A stretch of DNA of 64,000 bases from Rossellomorea sp. AcN35-11. GTDB taxonomy: Bacteria > Bacillota > Bacilli > Bacillales > Bacillaceae_B. The notes under the pieces were generated by a model, which ran no database searches, was not told where the DNA came from, and was given only the letters and a program-made list of their open reading frames with translations. The stretch's first letter is position 1, and each line of letters begins with the position of its first letter. This document shows positions 26,038 through 35,712 of this stretch, piece after piece. Position numbers and translations under genes: made by a program. The DNA lies in assembly GCA_030388825.1 (NCBI GenBank), contig CP128835.1, positions 2,846,001 to 2,910,000 on the forward strand, given 5' to 3'.

Positions 26038-27003
26038 ATGAAACACTCGATCAAAGTCATATTCGCACTCTTACTTACTTTTGGGATCCTATCAGGTTGC
26101 GGAGCCGAAAGTGAAAATGTAAAAAAAGAAAAAGAGAATGAAGAGGTCAGTAAGGAACAATCTGATTTTCCCATTTCACTAAATGACGCCCTTGATAATA
26201 AAGTGACGCTTGAGGAGCAACCTAAGCATATTGTGTCATTGATCCCTAGTAATACAGAAATACTATTCGAGCTCGGTTTAAACGAGGAAATTGTAGGAGT
26301 ATCGGATTTCGATAATTATCCCGAAGAAGCAGCTGATAAAGAGAAAATCGGTGGGATGGAGTTTAATGTGGAAAAAATCATCAGTCTAGATCCGGACTTG
26401 GTTCTTGCTCATGAATCCACCGCTATCTCGGCAGAAGAGGGGTTAGATCAGCTCCGAAATGCCGGTGTGACAGTATATATTGTCCAAGATGCCACTAGCT
26501 TTGAGGAAGTATATACCACGATGGAAAACATTGGGGTTCTCGTTGGGAAGAAAGAGGAAGCAGAATCCATCATTTCCCGCATGCAAACGGACCTTGAATC
26601 CATAAAGGATGAGACAAGTAAAGTAACGGAAAAGAAACGTGTGTATGTGGAAGTTTCCCCTGCACCGGACATCTATTCGACTGGAAAGAATACATTCATT
26701 GATCAAATGCTTACACTTGTGAATGCTGAAAATGTAATGAGTGACCAGGAAGGATGGGTACAGGTGAATCAGGAAGCAGTCATTGCATCTAATCCGGACA
26801 CCATTATCACAACCTACGGATATTATAGCGAAAACCCTAAAGAACAAGTGATGAACCGGGAAGGATGGAAAGATGTGAATGCAGTTAAGAATGATGAAGT
26901 ACGTGACGTACATTCAGACCTGGTCACACGTACTGGTCCGAGATTGGTTGAAGGAGTAGAGGAAGTTGCAAAGTCGATCTATCCGGAGTTATTTGCAGAA
27001 TAA
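26038..27003 (+). CDS. btuF: Cobalamin/cobinamide ABC transporter substrate-binding lipoprotein BtuF
   Basis: 321 residues with lipobox LSGC. The fold is that of class III binding proteins: HIVSLIPSNTEILFELGLNEEIVGVSDF, a long backbone helix, then SPAPDIYSTGKNTFIDQML and GWKDVNAVKNDEV. First gene after the cobalamin riboswitch, with CAGGAGGAG before the ATG. It delivers corrinoids to BtuC. Confidence 0.93.
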   Translation: MKHSIKVIFALLLTFGILSGCGAESENVKKEKENEEVSKEQSDFPISLNDALDNKVTLEEQPKHIVSLIPSNTEILFELGLNEEIVGVSDFDNYPEEAADKEKIGGMEFNVEKIISLDPDLVLAHESTAISAEEGLDQLRNAGVTVYIVQDATSFEEVYTTMENIGVLVGKKEEAESIISRMQTDLESIKDETSKVTEKKRVYVEVSPAPDIYSTGKNTFIDQMLTLVNAENVMSDQEGWVQVNQEAVIASNPDTIITTYGYYSENPKEQVMNREGWKDVNAVKNDEVRDVHSDLVTRTGPRLVEGVEEVAKSIYPELFAE

Positions 27004-28024
27004 AATATGGATAACATACGGACTGGCTATAGTGTTCTTATTGATGGCAATCCTTGCTGGTATATCCATAGGTACTATTTCTGTACCTGCCAAGGATATA
27101 TTGTTGATCCTTGGAGCAAAATGGTTCGGTTTCAGATTACCTGATGAAATCGATCCAATGTATACAAACATTGTATATTCTATCAGATTGCCCCGGGTGA
27201 TACTCGCACTACTGGTTGGAAGTTCACTGGCCATCGCCGGTGCCTCTTTCCAAGGCCTTTTGCGAAATCCATTGGCAGATCCATATACATTGGGAGTATC
27301 TTCAGGAGCATCTGTAGGGGCTGTTATTACATTGTTCTTTAATTGGAGCATTCCGTTCATTGGGAAGTTTACACTTCCCTTTTTCAGTATTGTCTGTTCA
27401 ATTATAACTGTGTTTATTGTTTTATGGTTTGCACAAAAAGTGGAGAGGACCATGAAAGTCGAAACCATCATCTTGACGGGAATCATATTCAGTTCATTCT
27501 TAGGATCCCTCATTTCCTTAATGATCGCCCTGACAGGAGAAGAGTTAAGGCAAATCATCGGCTGGCTGCTCGGAAGCGTTTCGATGAGAGGGTGGGACTA
27601 TATAGCGATAATATTCCCCTTTTTCATCATGGGAGTAATCTTATTGATCTTTAACGGTAAAGAATTGAATGGCATGAGCTTCGGAGAAGAACAGGCACAC
27701 CATATCGGGATATCTGTACATAAGAGGAAGCTCATCATATTGATCGCTGGAAGCATCCTGACCGGAGCTGCGGTTGCCGTTTCAGGGACCATTGGATTCG
27801 TCGGTCTTGTGATCCCTCATTTTCTTAGAAGAATCGCAGGTCATGATCATCGGCATTTACTTCCCTTGTCGATCATTATAGGAGGTGGGTTTCTGGTGCT
27901 GGCAGATCTTATCTCAAGAACCATTATTGCGCCGACAGAACTTCCTATCGGCGTGATAACATCTTTGATTGGCGCTCCTATGTTTGCCTATATCCTATTA
28001 AAGAAAAGAGGTCTTACATCATGA
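26993..28024 (+). CDS. btuC: Cobalamin ABC transporter permease BtuC (FecCD family)
   Basis: About 343 residues with roughly ten helices. Landmarks: RLPRVILALLVGSSLAIAGASFQGLLRNPLADPYTLGVSSGA, and the C-terminal GFVGLVIPHFLRRIAGHDHR coupling-helix region. A TTG at 26993, preceded by GGAG inside the btuF 3' end, gives an 11-bp overlap with btuF. Longer in-frame starts lie deeper in btuF. Confidence 0.93.
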   Translation: MQNKIWITYGLAIVFLLMAILAGISIGTISVPAKDILLILGAKWFGFRLPDEIDPMYTNIVYSIRLPRVILALLVGSSLAIAGASFQGLLRNPLADPYTLGVSSGASVGAVITLFFNWSIPFIGKFTLPFFSIVCSIITVFIVLWFAQKVERTMKVETIILTGIIFSSFLGSLISLMIALTGEELRQIIGWLLGSVSMRGWDYIAIIFPFFIMGVILLIFNGKELNGMSFGEEQAHHIGISVHKRKLIILIAGSILTGAAVAVSGTIGFVGLVIPHFLRRIAGHDHRHLLPLSIIIGGGFLVLADLISRTIIAPTELPIGVITSLIGAPMFAYILLKKRGLTS

Positions 28025-29490
28025 TGGATGTCAAAGGTGTCTCAGTAGGATACAGCGAAAAGAAAATTGTAGAGGACATGAACTTTCACATAGACAAGGG
28101 AGAATTCTTTGGAATCCTCGGTCCTAACGGGAGTGGAAAGACCACACTGTTAAAAGCGATGACAGGACTTCTACCCTTATTGGAAGGAAACATCACGTTA
28201 AAAGGAAAACAACTTCATCATTACTCTTCAAGAGAATTAGCCACACATGTTGCGGTACTTCCCCAGATTTCGACGGAAACCTTCTCATATGAAGTGAGGG
28301 AGACTGTGATGCTGGGGCGTTATGCACACCAGAAAGGGTTTTTAAAGGGGATGACTGAAAGGGATACCGAAATCGTTGAGAAGGTGATGGAACAAACTGG
28401 AATTGCTTCTTTTCAGCACAGGTACCTCCATGAGCTGTCTGGAGGGGAACGGCAGCGGGTATTCCTTGCCCAGGCCCTTGCTCAGGAACCTCAGGTCCTG
28501 TTGTTAGATGAACCTACAAATCACCTGGATCTTGCCTATCAGAAATCCCTATTGGATTTGATCAAACAACAAACGGTAGAAGAAAAACTGACTGTTATTG
28601 CTATCTTTCATGATTTAAATCTTGCCAGTCTTTACTGTGATCGACTGCTTCTCCTAGAGAAAGGAAAAACAAGACTTCTCCATCACCCCGAAGAGGTCCT
28701 GAAGGAGGAACATATTGAAGGAGTGTATCATACCAAGGTCCAAAAGCAGGCTCATCCACTGGTTGCAAAACCTCAAATGGTCATTGTCCCGGAAAAAGGA
28801 GATAGAGATGTAGGAGCCCTTACGTTAAATGAGAGTCTTCTCGAAGTGAGTGAAGAGTATATTCATTTTGCTTCTCCCCGCCCTCTCAAATGTATGTCTT
28901 CTGGAATCATCGGGGCTGGAATTGGCTGGTACCAGAACTTCATTAATCGAAGAGTCCCCGGGGATTATGATTGCTCAGATTATCAAAAGGACATGAAAGG
29001 GTTCATTTCGAATGAAGGCCTTGACCCTTCTTTCTGTATTGGAATGATGACCGCCCTCCCATTACATCATGTGGTATTCGATCAATTTGAAGGGAACGGG
29101 AAATCTGTTTTTGTCGTCGTCACGGCAGGTGTGGGGAATGCCATTGATGTGTCAACAAGTTATCGGTATGAGACCGGTTTTAAACCGGGCACGATCAATA
29201 CATGGGTGTTTATCAACGGCAACCTGTCAGATGAAGCTTATATAGAAGCCCTTGTAACCTCAACAGAAGCTAAAGTGAGGGCACTTCATGATATGAACGT
29301 GAAGGACAGAAGGACTGGACAGTTAGCAACAGGCACTCCCACTGATAGCATCCTGATAGCTTCCAGTCAAAATGGGGAGCTTGAACCATTTGCCGGGTCG
29401 ATTACACCAATAGGGAAGTTAATAGGACGTGGGGTGTATGAGGTAACGAAAAAAGCCGTCAAACGGTATTGGGATCACATGAGGGAATGA
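28021..29490 (+). CDS. btuD: Fusion of BtuD-type ATPase and CbiZ adenosylcobinamide amidohydrolase
   Basis: 489 residues in two parts. Residues 1-~255 are an ABC ATPase with Walker A GPNGSGKTT, signature LSGGERQR and Walker [13 protein letters not shown]. Residues ~270-489 are a CbiZ domain (ASPRPLKCMSSGIIGAGIGWYQNFINRRVP, VVVTAGVGNAIDVS, ATGTPTDSILIAS). CbiZ removes the aminopropanol side of (pseudo)cobinamide or pseudocobalamin so it can be remodelled. The fusion couples import to salvage. It overlaps btuC by four bases. Confidence 0.94.
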   Translation: MMDVKGVSVGYSEKKIVEDMNFHIDKGEFFGILGPNGSGKTTLLKAMTGLLPLLEGNITLKGKQLHHYSSRELATHVAVLPQISTETFSYEVRETVMLGRYAHQKGFLKGMTERDTEIVEKVMEQTGIASFQHRYLHELSGGERQRVFLAQALAQEPQVLLLDEPTNHLDLAYQKSLLDLIKQQTVEEKLTVIAIFHDLNLASLYCDRLLLLEKGKTRLLHHPEEVLKEEHIEGVYHTKVQKQAHPLVAKPQMVIVPEKGDRDVGALTLNESLLEVSEEYIHFASPRPLKCMSSGIIGAGIGWYQNFINRRVPGDYDCSDYQKDMKGFISNEGLDPSFCIGMMTALPLHHVVFDQFEGNGKSVFVVVTAGVGNAIDVSTSYRYETGFKPGTINTWVFINGNLSDEAYIEALVTSTEAKVRALHDMNVKDRRTGQLATGTPTDSILIASSQNGELEPFAGSITPIGKLIGRGVYEVTKKAVKRYWDHMRE

Positions 29491-29502
29491 TGGAGAGGGG
29501 GA

Positions 29503-30081
29503 ATGAAGATGGGGACCCTTTATTTTATTTCCGGAGGGGTCAGAAGCGGTAAAAGCTCATTTGCTGAAAATTGGGCGATCAAGCAGAAAAAGAAAAGACG
29601 TTCATTGATTTACCTTGCGTGTGGGGTCAACACAGATCCCGAGATGAAACAAAGGATCATCAAACACCAACAGGATAGGAAAGAGTCCGGTGGAGAATGG
29701 CTGACGATCGAATGCCCAGAATCCATTGAGAATATCATAGCTCTAATCCCGCGACAATCTGTTGTCCTCCTCGACTGCCTCACGACCCTTCTGACAAATG
29801 AGATTTATGTCAATGGGAATCAAACGGTACAGGAGATTGAAGATAAAATCTATCAATCTATCCTTCATTTACAAAATAGAGTCGATGTCTTGCTTCTTGT
29901 CAGTAACGAATTAGTTTATGATCTTCCCATGGATTCGAGCACTCTATTATTTCAGAAACACCTTGGTTCTTTACATAGAAGGTTGGTGTGCATTGCATCT
30001 GTTGCAATTGAAATGACCTCAGGGATTCCTGTTGTGAAGAAGGTCACTTCAAGTGAGGGGGTGGGCATTCCATGCTGTTGA
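29503..30081 (+). CDS. cobU: Adenosylcobinamide kinase / guanylyltransferase-like protein CobU
   Basis: 192 residues. P-loop FISGGVRSGKSSFAE, then YLACGVNTDPEMKQRIIKHQQDR and LLDCLTTLLTNE, and the LVSNEL motif match CobU/CobP. It activates adenosylcobinamide as the GDP ester for CobS. It overlaps cobS by ten bases. An in-frame ATG at 29509 is an alternative start. Confidence 0.9.
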   Translation: MKMGTLYFISGGVRSGKSSFAENWAIKQKKKRRSLIYLACGVNTDPEMKQRIIKHQQDRKESGGEWLTIECPESIENIIALIPRQSVVLLDCLTTLLTNEIYVNGNQTVQEIEDKIYQSILHLQNRVDVLLLVSNELVYDLPMDSSTLLFQKHLGSLHRRLVCIASVAIEMTSGIPVVKKVTSSEGVGIPCC

Positions 30082-30860
30082 TGAAAAGTTTTTTCTTGAA
30101 CCTTCAATTTTTCACGATTGTACCGATCCGAAGAGAAATGAGAATGGGGAATAGGGAGTACAAGTGGATGGTGCGGACGTTTCCCCTTTTAGGATTATTT
30201 GTAGGTGTCATTCTCTGGGGAGGATATAGCATACTCCATTCCTATACACAGATGACCACGTTGGGATTATCTTTTTTCATATGGGTCCTGCCAATCGTAT
30301 TAACTGGAGGTATCCATCTTGATGGTTATATGGATGCGAGTGATGCTCTTTTTTCCTATCGTGACAGGGAGAAGCGTTTGGACATCATGAAGGATCCCCG
30401 TGTGGGAGCTTTTGGTGTTTTGTCAGTGGTGGTGTTGCTTTCCTCACGATTCTTATTTATATATGAAACTGTCCTCCATACCGATTCTGCTTTAACCTTC
30501 AGTATCATCCTGGTATTGATCCCATTCTTTAGCCGCATAATGATGGCTGCGATTCTTGTTTTGATCCCCCCGGCCCGGAATGCAGGGATGGGGTATCATT
30601 TCAGCAAGAACTTGAAGGTGATGGATTTAAGCTGGGTGATTGGTGCCTTGGTGCTGGCTGGGATTGGCAGCTTTTTGTTAGGAGCTGTCTATTATTATGC
30701 ATTATTCACTGTTGTGACTCTAGTAGTATTCTGGCTATCCTACACTAAGTCTCTCAAATGGTTTGGGGGGATGAACGGGGATACAATCGGAGGAAGCGTA
30801 GAGGGAGTGGAATCGGTTTTATGGATGATTCTCTGGTTTCATGCATTCTCTGCTTATTAA
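30072..30860 (+). CDS. cobS: Adenosylcobinamide-GDP ribazoletransferase CobS
   Basis: 262 residues, polytopic. The active-site region GGIHLDGYMDASDALFSYRDREKRLDIMKDPRVGAFGV and the C-terminal MNGDTIGGSVEGVE are diagnostic. CobS joins GDP-cobinamide with alpha-ribazole or its phosphate at the membrane, the last step of the pathway. Confidence 0.95.
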   Translation: MLLMKSFFLNLQFFTIVPIRREMRMGNREYKWMVRTFPLLGLFVGVILWGGYSILHSYTQMTTLGLSFFIWVLPIVLTGGIHLDGYMDASDALFSYRDREKRLDIMKDPRVGAFGVLSVVVLLSSRFLFIYETVLHTDSALTFSIILVLIPFFSRIMMAAILVLIPPARNAGMGYHFSKNLKVMDLSWVIGALVLAGIGSFLLGAVYYYALFTVVTLVVFWLSYTKSLKWFGGMNGDTIGGSVEGVESVLWMILWFHAFSAY

Positions 30861-31018
30861 TCCTTGGCTCCCAAGGGTGTTCACAGAACTTTTGGAGGAA
30901 ATGGGAGCTTGAGCTCGATGGATGGTATGAATTGGTACAGAGGACAGATAGGGATTGGAGGAATCAAATGTGTACTTTGTTACAGGAGGCTCATTTAATG
31001 GAAAGAGCAGGTGGGTGA
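30841..31018 (+). CDS. Short unassigned ORF with a probable +1 frameshift
   Basis: Reading from ATG 30841 gives MHSLLINPWLPRVFTELLEE, and after removing one G of GGG at 30903-30905 continues ELELDGWYELVQRTDRDWRNQ to a stop at 31018, 58 residues. It overlaps cobS and the next gene. I do not recognise it; it may be spurious. Confidence 0.3.
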
Positions 31019-31408
31019 AAACGCATTTCAATCTTTCGAAAGCGGATACAACCTGGCTCTCTTTGTTTGAGGGAAACATTCATCAATTGAATGAATGGAA
31101 TGTATCCAAACCTTTCATAGTGATTGAGGGGCTTGAATATGGTGTTCGGTCATCGCTGTTAATGAACGAGCCAGACTTTAGACAATCTTTTTCAATGATG
31201 CTGGATTCATTAAGTCGATGGGAAGAAGAACATTATGAGAGGAAAATAATCTGGATAGGTTCTGAAATCGGGAAAGGAATCGTTCCCATGGATAAGTTCT
31301 CCAGGGGGTTGGAGAGATATGACAGGGTGGGTATATCAAGACCTTGCGGCGATGTGTCAACAGGTATGGGCGGTTTGGTACGGCCTGGCAACACCACTTA
31401 AAGGATAA
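30970..31408 (+). CDS. Second CobU-like P-loop protein, +1 frameshift near the end
   Basis: Restored length 145 residues. The GTG start at 30970 follows GGAGG and reads VYFVTGGSFNGKSRWV, a CobU-like P-loop. Near the end, G5 at 31304-31308 shifts the frame. With four G the protein reads SRGWRDMTGWVYQDLAAM and ends VWYGLATPLKG. It is shorter and divergent from the CobU at 29503, so it could be a separate kinase rather than a redundant copy. Confidence 0.7.
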
Positions 31409-31422
31409 AGGAGAAGGTTACT

Positions 31423-32013
31423 ATGCAGCTTTACACAAGAACTGGTGATAAAGGTCAAACGAGTTTAATCGGTGGAAGAGTAGACAAAGATGATATACGG
31501 GTTGAAGCATATGGAACATTGGATGAAGTCAATGCATTTGTCGGGCAGGCTATGTCAGAACTGGGTGAAGAGCACTTTCAGGATATTGTAGAGGATCTGG
31601 AGACGATACAGCATGAGTTATTCGACTGTGGTGGGGATCTATCTAACATTTCTAAACACAGACAACTTAAATTACAATCCCGATCGGTCCAGGTATTGGA
31701 AGAGAAAATTGATCGTTTTACGAATGAAGCGCCACCCCTTGAAAGGTTCATCCTACCTGGAGGTGTGAAAGCTTCATCTAGTATTCACATAGCAAGGACG
31801 ATTACAAGAAGGGCAGAGAGAAAAATGGTTACTCTTGCAAAAATGGACGGGGAATTTCCGGTTGTGACATTACAATATATCAATAGACTATCCGATTACT
31901 TTTTTGCGTTGGCACGTGTGATCAATCATCGCAGTCATGTAAAGGACGTGGAATACATTCGAAGCGGTGCCGTCTTTACATCACGTAAAGTGCAGAAGAA
32001 GAATGAAGAGTAA
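31423..32013 (+). CDS. pduO: Cob(I)alamin adenosyltransferase, PduO type
   Basis: 196 residues. N-terminal YTRTGDKGQTSLIGG is the ATP-binding motif of PduO/MMAB enzymes. GTLDEVNAFVG and the C-terminal SSIHIARTITRRAERKMV and INRLSDYFFALAR are also conserved. It attaches the 5'-deoxyadenosyl group to the corrinoid cobalt. Confidence 0.95.
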   Translation: MQLYTRTGDKGQTSLIGGRVDKDDIRVEAYGTLDEVNAFVGQAMSELGEEHFQDIVEDLETIQHELFDCGGDLSNISKHRQLKLQSRSVQVLEEKIDRFTNEAPPLERFILPGGVKASSSIHIARTITRRAERKMVTLAKMDGEFPVVTLQYINRLSDYFFALARVINHRSHVKDVEYIRSGAVFTSRKVQKKNEE

Positions 32014-32488
32014 CCTTAAGATTCTACTGCTGCTTTCGTTGTTCATGGCGTTTTCCGCAATTGGTGGAATGGTGAAGTTCCCAGCTGTGATCGGTACGGT
32101 CGCTCTGGATAGTATGCCTGCACTATTGATTGCCTCCCTATACAATGGAAGATGGGGGGCAATCGTAGCAGTGGGGGGACACCTTCTGTCAAGCTTATAT
32201 GCTGGTTTCCCATTGGGGCCCTTTCATCTGTTGATAGGGATTGAAATAGGAATATTTGTCTGGCTATTTGGTATTGTTTTTTCAACCGGGAGACGAATAC
32301 TTGCTGCCACACTGTTTTTAATAGGGAATGGTGTAGTGGCAGGGATTCCTTTCGTCTTTATACTGAGCCCATCATTTTATTATACAATCGTCCCATCTTT
32401 ATTAGTAGCATCCTTTATTAACCTGACCCTCGCCCATTTTCTATATCCCCCTCTTGTGAAGAGGGTTCCAACAGAGGCCAGCATATGA
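32003..32488 (+). CDS. cblT: Alpha-ribazole ECF transporter S component CblT-like
   Basis: 161 residues with about five helices. The family pattern LFMAFSAIGGMVKFPAVIGTVALDSMPALLIASLYNGRWGAIVA and HLLSSLYAGFPLGPFH marks it as an ECF S component. Its place immediately before a ThiL/AIRS-like kinase matches the known cblT-cblS pair of Geobacillus and Listeria, which imports alpha-ribazole. The ATG at 32003 overlaps pduO. It needs a shared ECF module encoded elsewhere. Confidence 0.85.
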   Translation: MKSNLKILLLLSLFMAFSAIGGMVKFPAVIGTVALDSMPALLIASLYNGRWGAIVAVGGHLLSSLYAGFPLGPFHLLIGIEIGIFVWLFGIVFSTGRRILAATLFLIGNGVVAGIPFVFILSPSFYYTIVPSLLVASFINLTLAHFLYPPLVKRVPTEASI

Positions 32489-33209
32489 TTCAGCATCGCG
32501 ATGTCATTCCTCTCTCGATCTCAGACGAAGAAGAGTTGATTCTCGCGTCTGACTGCAGTGGTGGGATTGGTATGAAAGAGGCAGATGGTGTCACTGCCGA
32601 TCCGGAAACTGTAGGATATTATTGCTTCCGGGTGGCTGTCATGGAATGTCTGTCTGTGGGCGCACAGTTGCAGGCTGTTCAACTATTGAACTTTACTAGT
32701 GAGGATGCTTGGGAAGAGTATACGAGAGGTGTGAAAAAAAGGCTTGATGGAATTGGGATTGGATGGCATCCCTATTACCGGGAGCTCAGAGTCGAATATG
32801 ATCCTTCATCAATCAGCTATTGGCATTACATGTATCGGAAAGAGAAAAAAGCTTCGGCATTCCTTCCCTACGGCAGCAGATCTGGCATATGCACTGATCG
32901 GAACACCTCTTGTAGGAGATGAGGTAATAATGCAACATACGTCAGTTGCTCCACTTTCCTTATTTATGAGGTGTGTTCATCACTCTTCCGTCATAGATAT
33001 TCTTCCTGTTGGCTCTAAGGGAGTTTTTCGAGAGCTTTCTCTATTAATAGAGAAACCTGTAAGGAGGGGAGGACATCACTTCCTCGCTTAATTTAGACAA
33101 ATCCGGCGGCCCGGCTACTTCCTTTATCATTTCGTACAACAAAGAAGATGAGATAGATGTGAAAAAGTTCGCCATCCCATTTTTCCATCCACTTCATTTG
33201 CCATATTAA
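32485..33209 (+). CDS. cblS: Alpha-ribazole kinase CblS-like, two +1 frameshifts
   Basis: Restored length 240 residues. It belongs to the AIR synthase/ThiL-like superfamily: ILASDCSGGIGMKEADGV, AVMECLSVGAQ, then GIPITGSSESNM. Frame breaks are A7 at 32734-32740 (six A restore RGVKKGLMELGLDGIPITG) and G4 at 33066-33069 (three G restore KPVRREDITSSLNLDKSGG and the end PFFHPLHLPY). CblS phosphorylates alpha-ribazole, feeding CobS when no CobT is available. It overlaps cblT by four bases and ends the operon. Confidence 0.82.
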
Positions 33210-33378
33210 ATAAGAACAAATCAATACTTTTATGGATAATTGTGATAAAATGAATGTTCAAATAGGATGGAGAAATGTGTCAGTATATCCAAGATTCTGT
33301 GATTGTCAATTTTATTCGGATAGAGTACCATTTCGCTATCATCATTGATTCATGAATGTCATAAAAGAAGGTGAAAGA

Positions 33379-34317
33379 ATGGATTCACGTATAAATCGCA
33401 AAGCGAAAAAGAAAAAACGCGGAAAAAAAGTGATTTTGGTATTATTGTTACTCATTTTAAGTTTGCTTGGATATTCTGCGTATCAATTTTATAGCGGATA
33501 TAAAATGGCTGGAGACGACCAGCTTCAACAAGAATATACATTCAACGGTGTTAAGGATAAAAATGGAAAGGTCAACGTATTATTACTGGGTGTCGATAGC
33601 AGAGGCGAGGAGAAATCCAGAACAGACACGATGATGCTTGCACAAATAGATCCTAAAACAAATGAAACCAAACTTGTTTCTTTTATGAGAGATATATATG
33701 TAGAGATACCTGGATATCAAAATTATAAGCTTAATACAGCTTTTTATCTTGGTGGACCCGAACTGCTTAGAAAGACAATCAAACAAAACTTTGATATAGA
33801 TATTCAATATTTTATGGTTGTGGATTTCAAAGGCTTTGAACAATCCGTAGATGTTCTTGCACCTGAAGGGATAGAGATGGATGTGGAGAAGGCCATGTCA
33901 GAAAACATCGGTGTTTCCCTTCAGCCCGGTGTTCAAAACTTAAATGGTAAGGAGCTGTTAGGTTATGCACGCTTCCGTGCTGACGCTCAGGGAGACTTTG
34001 GACGTGTTGAAAGACAGCAAAAGGTCATAAATGCTCTTAAAGATGAAGTATTATCCATTGGAGGAGTCACGAAGCTTCCTAAAATGGCGGGCTCCATTCA
34101 ACCCTATATCCAGACCAACATGAGTAAGTTTGATCAAATATCCCTTGCGAAAGATATCCTGTTGAGTAATAGCAGTGATATGGACAAGCTCACTGTCCCG
34201 GTGGAAGGGTCATACGGATTTAACAGCTACAGCGGAGTGGGTTCCGTCCTTGAGATTGACTTTGAGGAAAACATCCAGGTTTTAAACGATTTTCTGAATG
34301 GTAAGAGTTCCGAATGA
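33379..34317 (+). CDS. LytR-CpsA-Psr (LCP) family cell-wall ligase
   Basis: 312 residues: a lysine-rich cytosolic start, one transmembrane helix (VILVLLLLILSLLGYSAY), then the LCP domain with VNVLLLGVDSRGEEKSRTDTMMLAQID, LVSFMRDIYVEIPG and ELLGYARFRAD...GRVERQQKV. LCP enzymes transfer teichoic acid or other glycopolymers to peptidoglycan. The ATG at 33379 has GAAGGTG before it. Confidence 0.93.
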   Translation: MDSRINRKAKKKKRGKKVILVLLLLILSLLGYSAYQFYSGYKMAGDDQLQQEYTFNGVKDKNGKVNVLLLGVDSRGEEKSRTDTMMLAQIDPKTNETKLVSFMRDIYVEIPGYQNYKLNTAFYLGGPELLRKTIKQNFDIDIQYFMVVDFKGFEQSVDVLAPEGIEMDVEKAMSENIGVSLQPGVQNLNGKELLGYARFRADAQGDFGRVERQQKVINALKDEVLSIGGVTKLPKMAGSIQPYIQTNMSKFDQISLAKDILLSNSSDMDKLTVPVEGSYGFNSYSGVGSVLEIDFEENIQVLNDFLNGKSSE

Positions 34318-34338
34318 TTTCATTGCATAAAGAGTAAG

Positions 34339-34375
34339 AGTCCGACAAGCAGCGAATGCTTGTCGGACTTTTTTT
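34339..34375 (+). terminator. Rho-independent terminator of the LCP gene
   Basis: AGTCCGACAAGC / GCTTGTCGGACT followed by TTTTTTT. Confidence 0.93.
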
Positions 34376-34807
34376 ATGATGGAACATGGGCAACTGTTCC
34401 CCCTTAGTGACACTGGATTTCTGAAAGATATCCGGTGTGGGGACAACCGTGGTTCAAATGTAAAAATTCTGATTATAGGCTTTCTCAGTCAATCTAGAGC
34501 CTTAAGAAGGAATCTGAATAACATAAATAGCAATGATAGCGCTTCCACTATCTATTTCGCCTGATTCCTTACTACTTCCTTTATTGCCCTTGATATCATT
34601 TACCAGCATGTTACGATTATAAGCGTTGTGAACAAAACGCATGTCAAACAAAGGTTTTTGACACAGGATTAAAGATCGACACACATGAAGTTAAACCCTT
34701 TATATTAATATGAAAAATATGAAACTTATTAATGAATGAACGATTAAAAACAAAAAGGTAAAAGTGATGTTCATAAGATTATCTAGATGGATTGGGAGTG
34801 GATTTGA
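34376..34807. other. Intergenic region upstream of proC
   Basis: About 430 bp with no supported gene. A minus-strand 60-codon ORF here lacks a ribosome-binding site. AT-rich sequence at 34690-34780 probably carries the pro operon promoter, but I cannot place it confidently. Confidence 0.4.
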
Positions 34808-35653
34808 TTGTTAAAAGATAAAACGATTGCTTTTTTAGGTGCAGGAAATATGGCGGAAGCCATGATTTCGGGGACAGTCCAAAGCGGGAAAATCCCAGCT
34901 GGCCAAATAATTGTTTCTAACAGGAGCAATCATGAAAGACTTCATGAAATGAAATCGAAATACGGTATCTCAGCTTTAACAAAAAATGATCTACCCTTTG
35001 ATGAAATAGATATCCTTATCCTGGCCATGAAGCCTAAAGATATCGATAAGGCATTGGATTCAATCAATCATCTTGTAAGAAAAGATACAGTCATTATGTC
35101 GGTTCTGGCAGGAATCACCACTTCCCATATGGAAGAGCAATTGCCAGCCGGTCAGCCTGTTATCAGGGTCATGCCCAATACTTCAAGTATGCTGAAAGAA
35201 TCGGCTACTGCTATAAGTGCAGGACGGTTTACCTCAAGGGAAGACATGGAGAATGCTGAAGAGTTATTATCGAGTATTGGTGAAGTGTTCGTGATTAATG
35301 AAAGCCAAATGGACATTTTCACTGGAATCGCTGGAAGCGGTCCTGCTTACTTCTATTATTTAATGGAACATATAGAAAAAACAGGCGCAGAAGCCGGATT
35401 AGATCCTGCATTAGCTCGTAAGATCGGGGCTCAGACCATATTTGGAGCAGCGAAAATGATGCTGGAACGAGAAGAATCACCAACTCAACTAAGAAAAAAT
35501 GTAACGTCCCCAAATGGTACTACAGCTGCTGGACTCGATGCACTGGCAGAGTTCGGCGGAGGTAAGGCTATCTCTGAAGCTGTCAAGGGAGCAGAAAAAC
35601 GATCCAAGGAAATCAGCTCTTCCTTACAGTCCAAACAATTAGTCACAAGCTAA
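34808..35653 (+). CDS. proC: Pyrroline-5-carboxylate reductase
   Basis: 281 residues. Rossmann start IAFLGAGNMAEAMISG, then VIRVMPNTSSML, the active region FTGIAGSGPAYFYYLMEHI and TSPNGTTAAGLDAL. It performs the last step of proline synthesis. Being grouped with proB and proA suggests the osmostress-type proHJA arrangement of Bacillus, an inference from order. Confidence 0.95.
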   Translation: MLKDKTIAFLGAGNMAEAMISGTVQSGKIPAGQIIVSNRSNHERLHEMKSKYGISALTKNDLPFDEIDILILAMKPKDIDKALDSINHLVRKDTVIMSVLAGITTSHMEEQLPAGQPVIRVMPNTSSMLKESATAISAGRFTSREDMENAEELLSSIGEVFVINESQMDIFTGIAGSGPAYFYYLMEHIEKTGAEAGLDPALARKIGAQTIFGAAKMMLEREESPTQLRKNVTSPNGTTAAGLDALAEFGGGKAISEAVKGAEKRSKEISSSLQSKQLVTS

Positions 35654-35712
35654 TACACACATCGATTTAAAAACACCTCAACTAAACAATACCAAACCTG
35701 CAAGAAATTTAA

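Noticed and set aside
34502-34684. 60-codon minus-strand ORF with a GSAIIAIYVIQIPS tail
   Set aside because: No ribosome-binding site and no family match; probably chance or a remnant.
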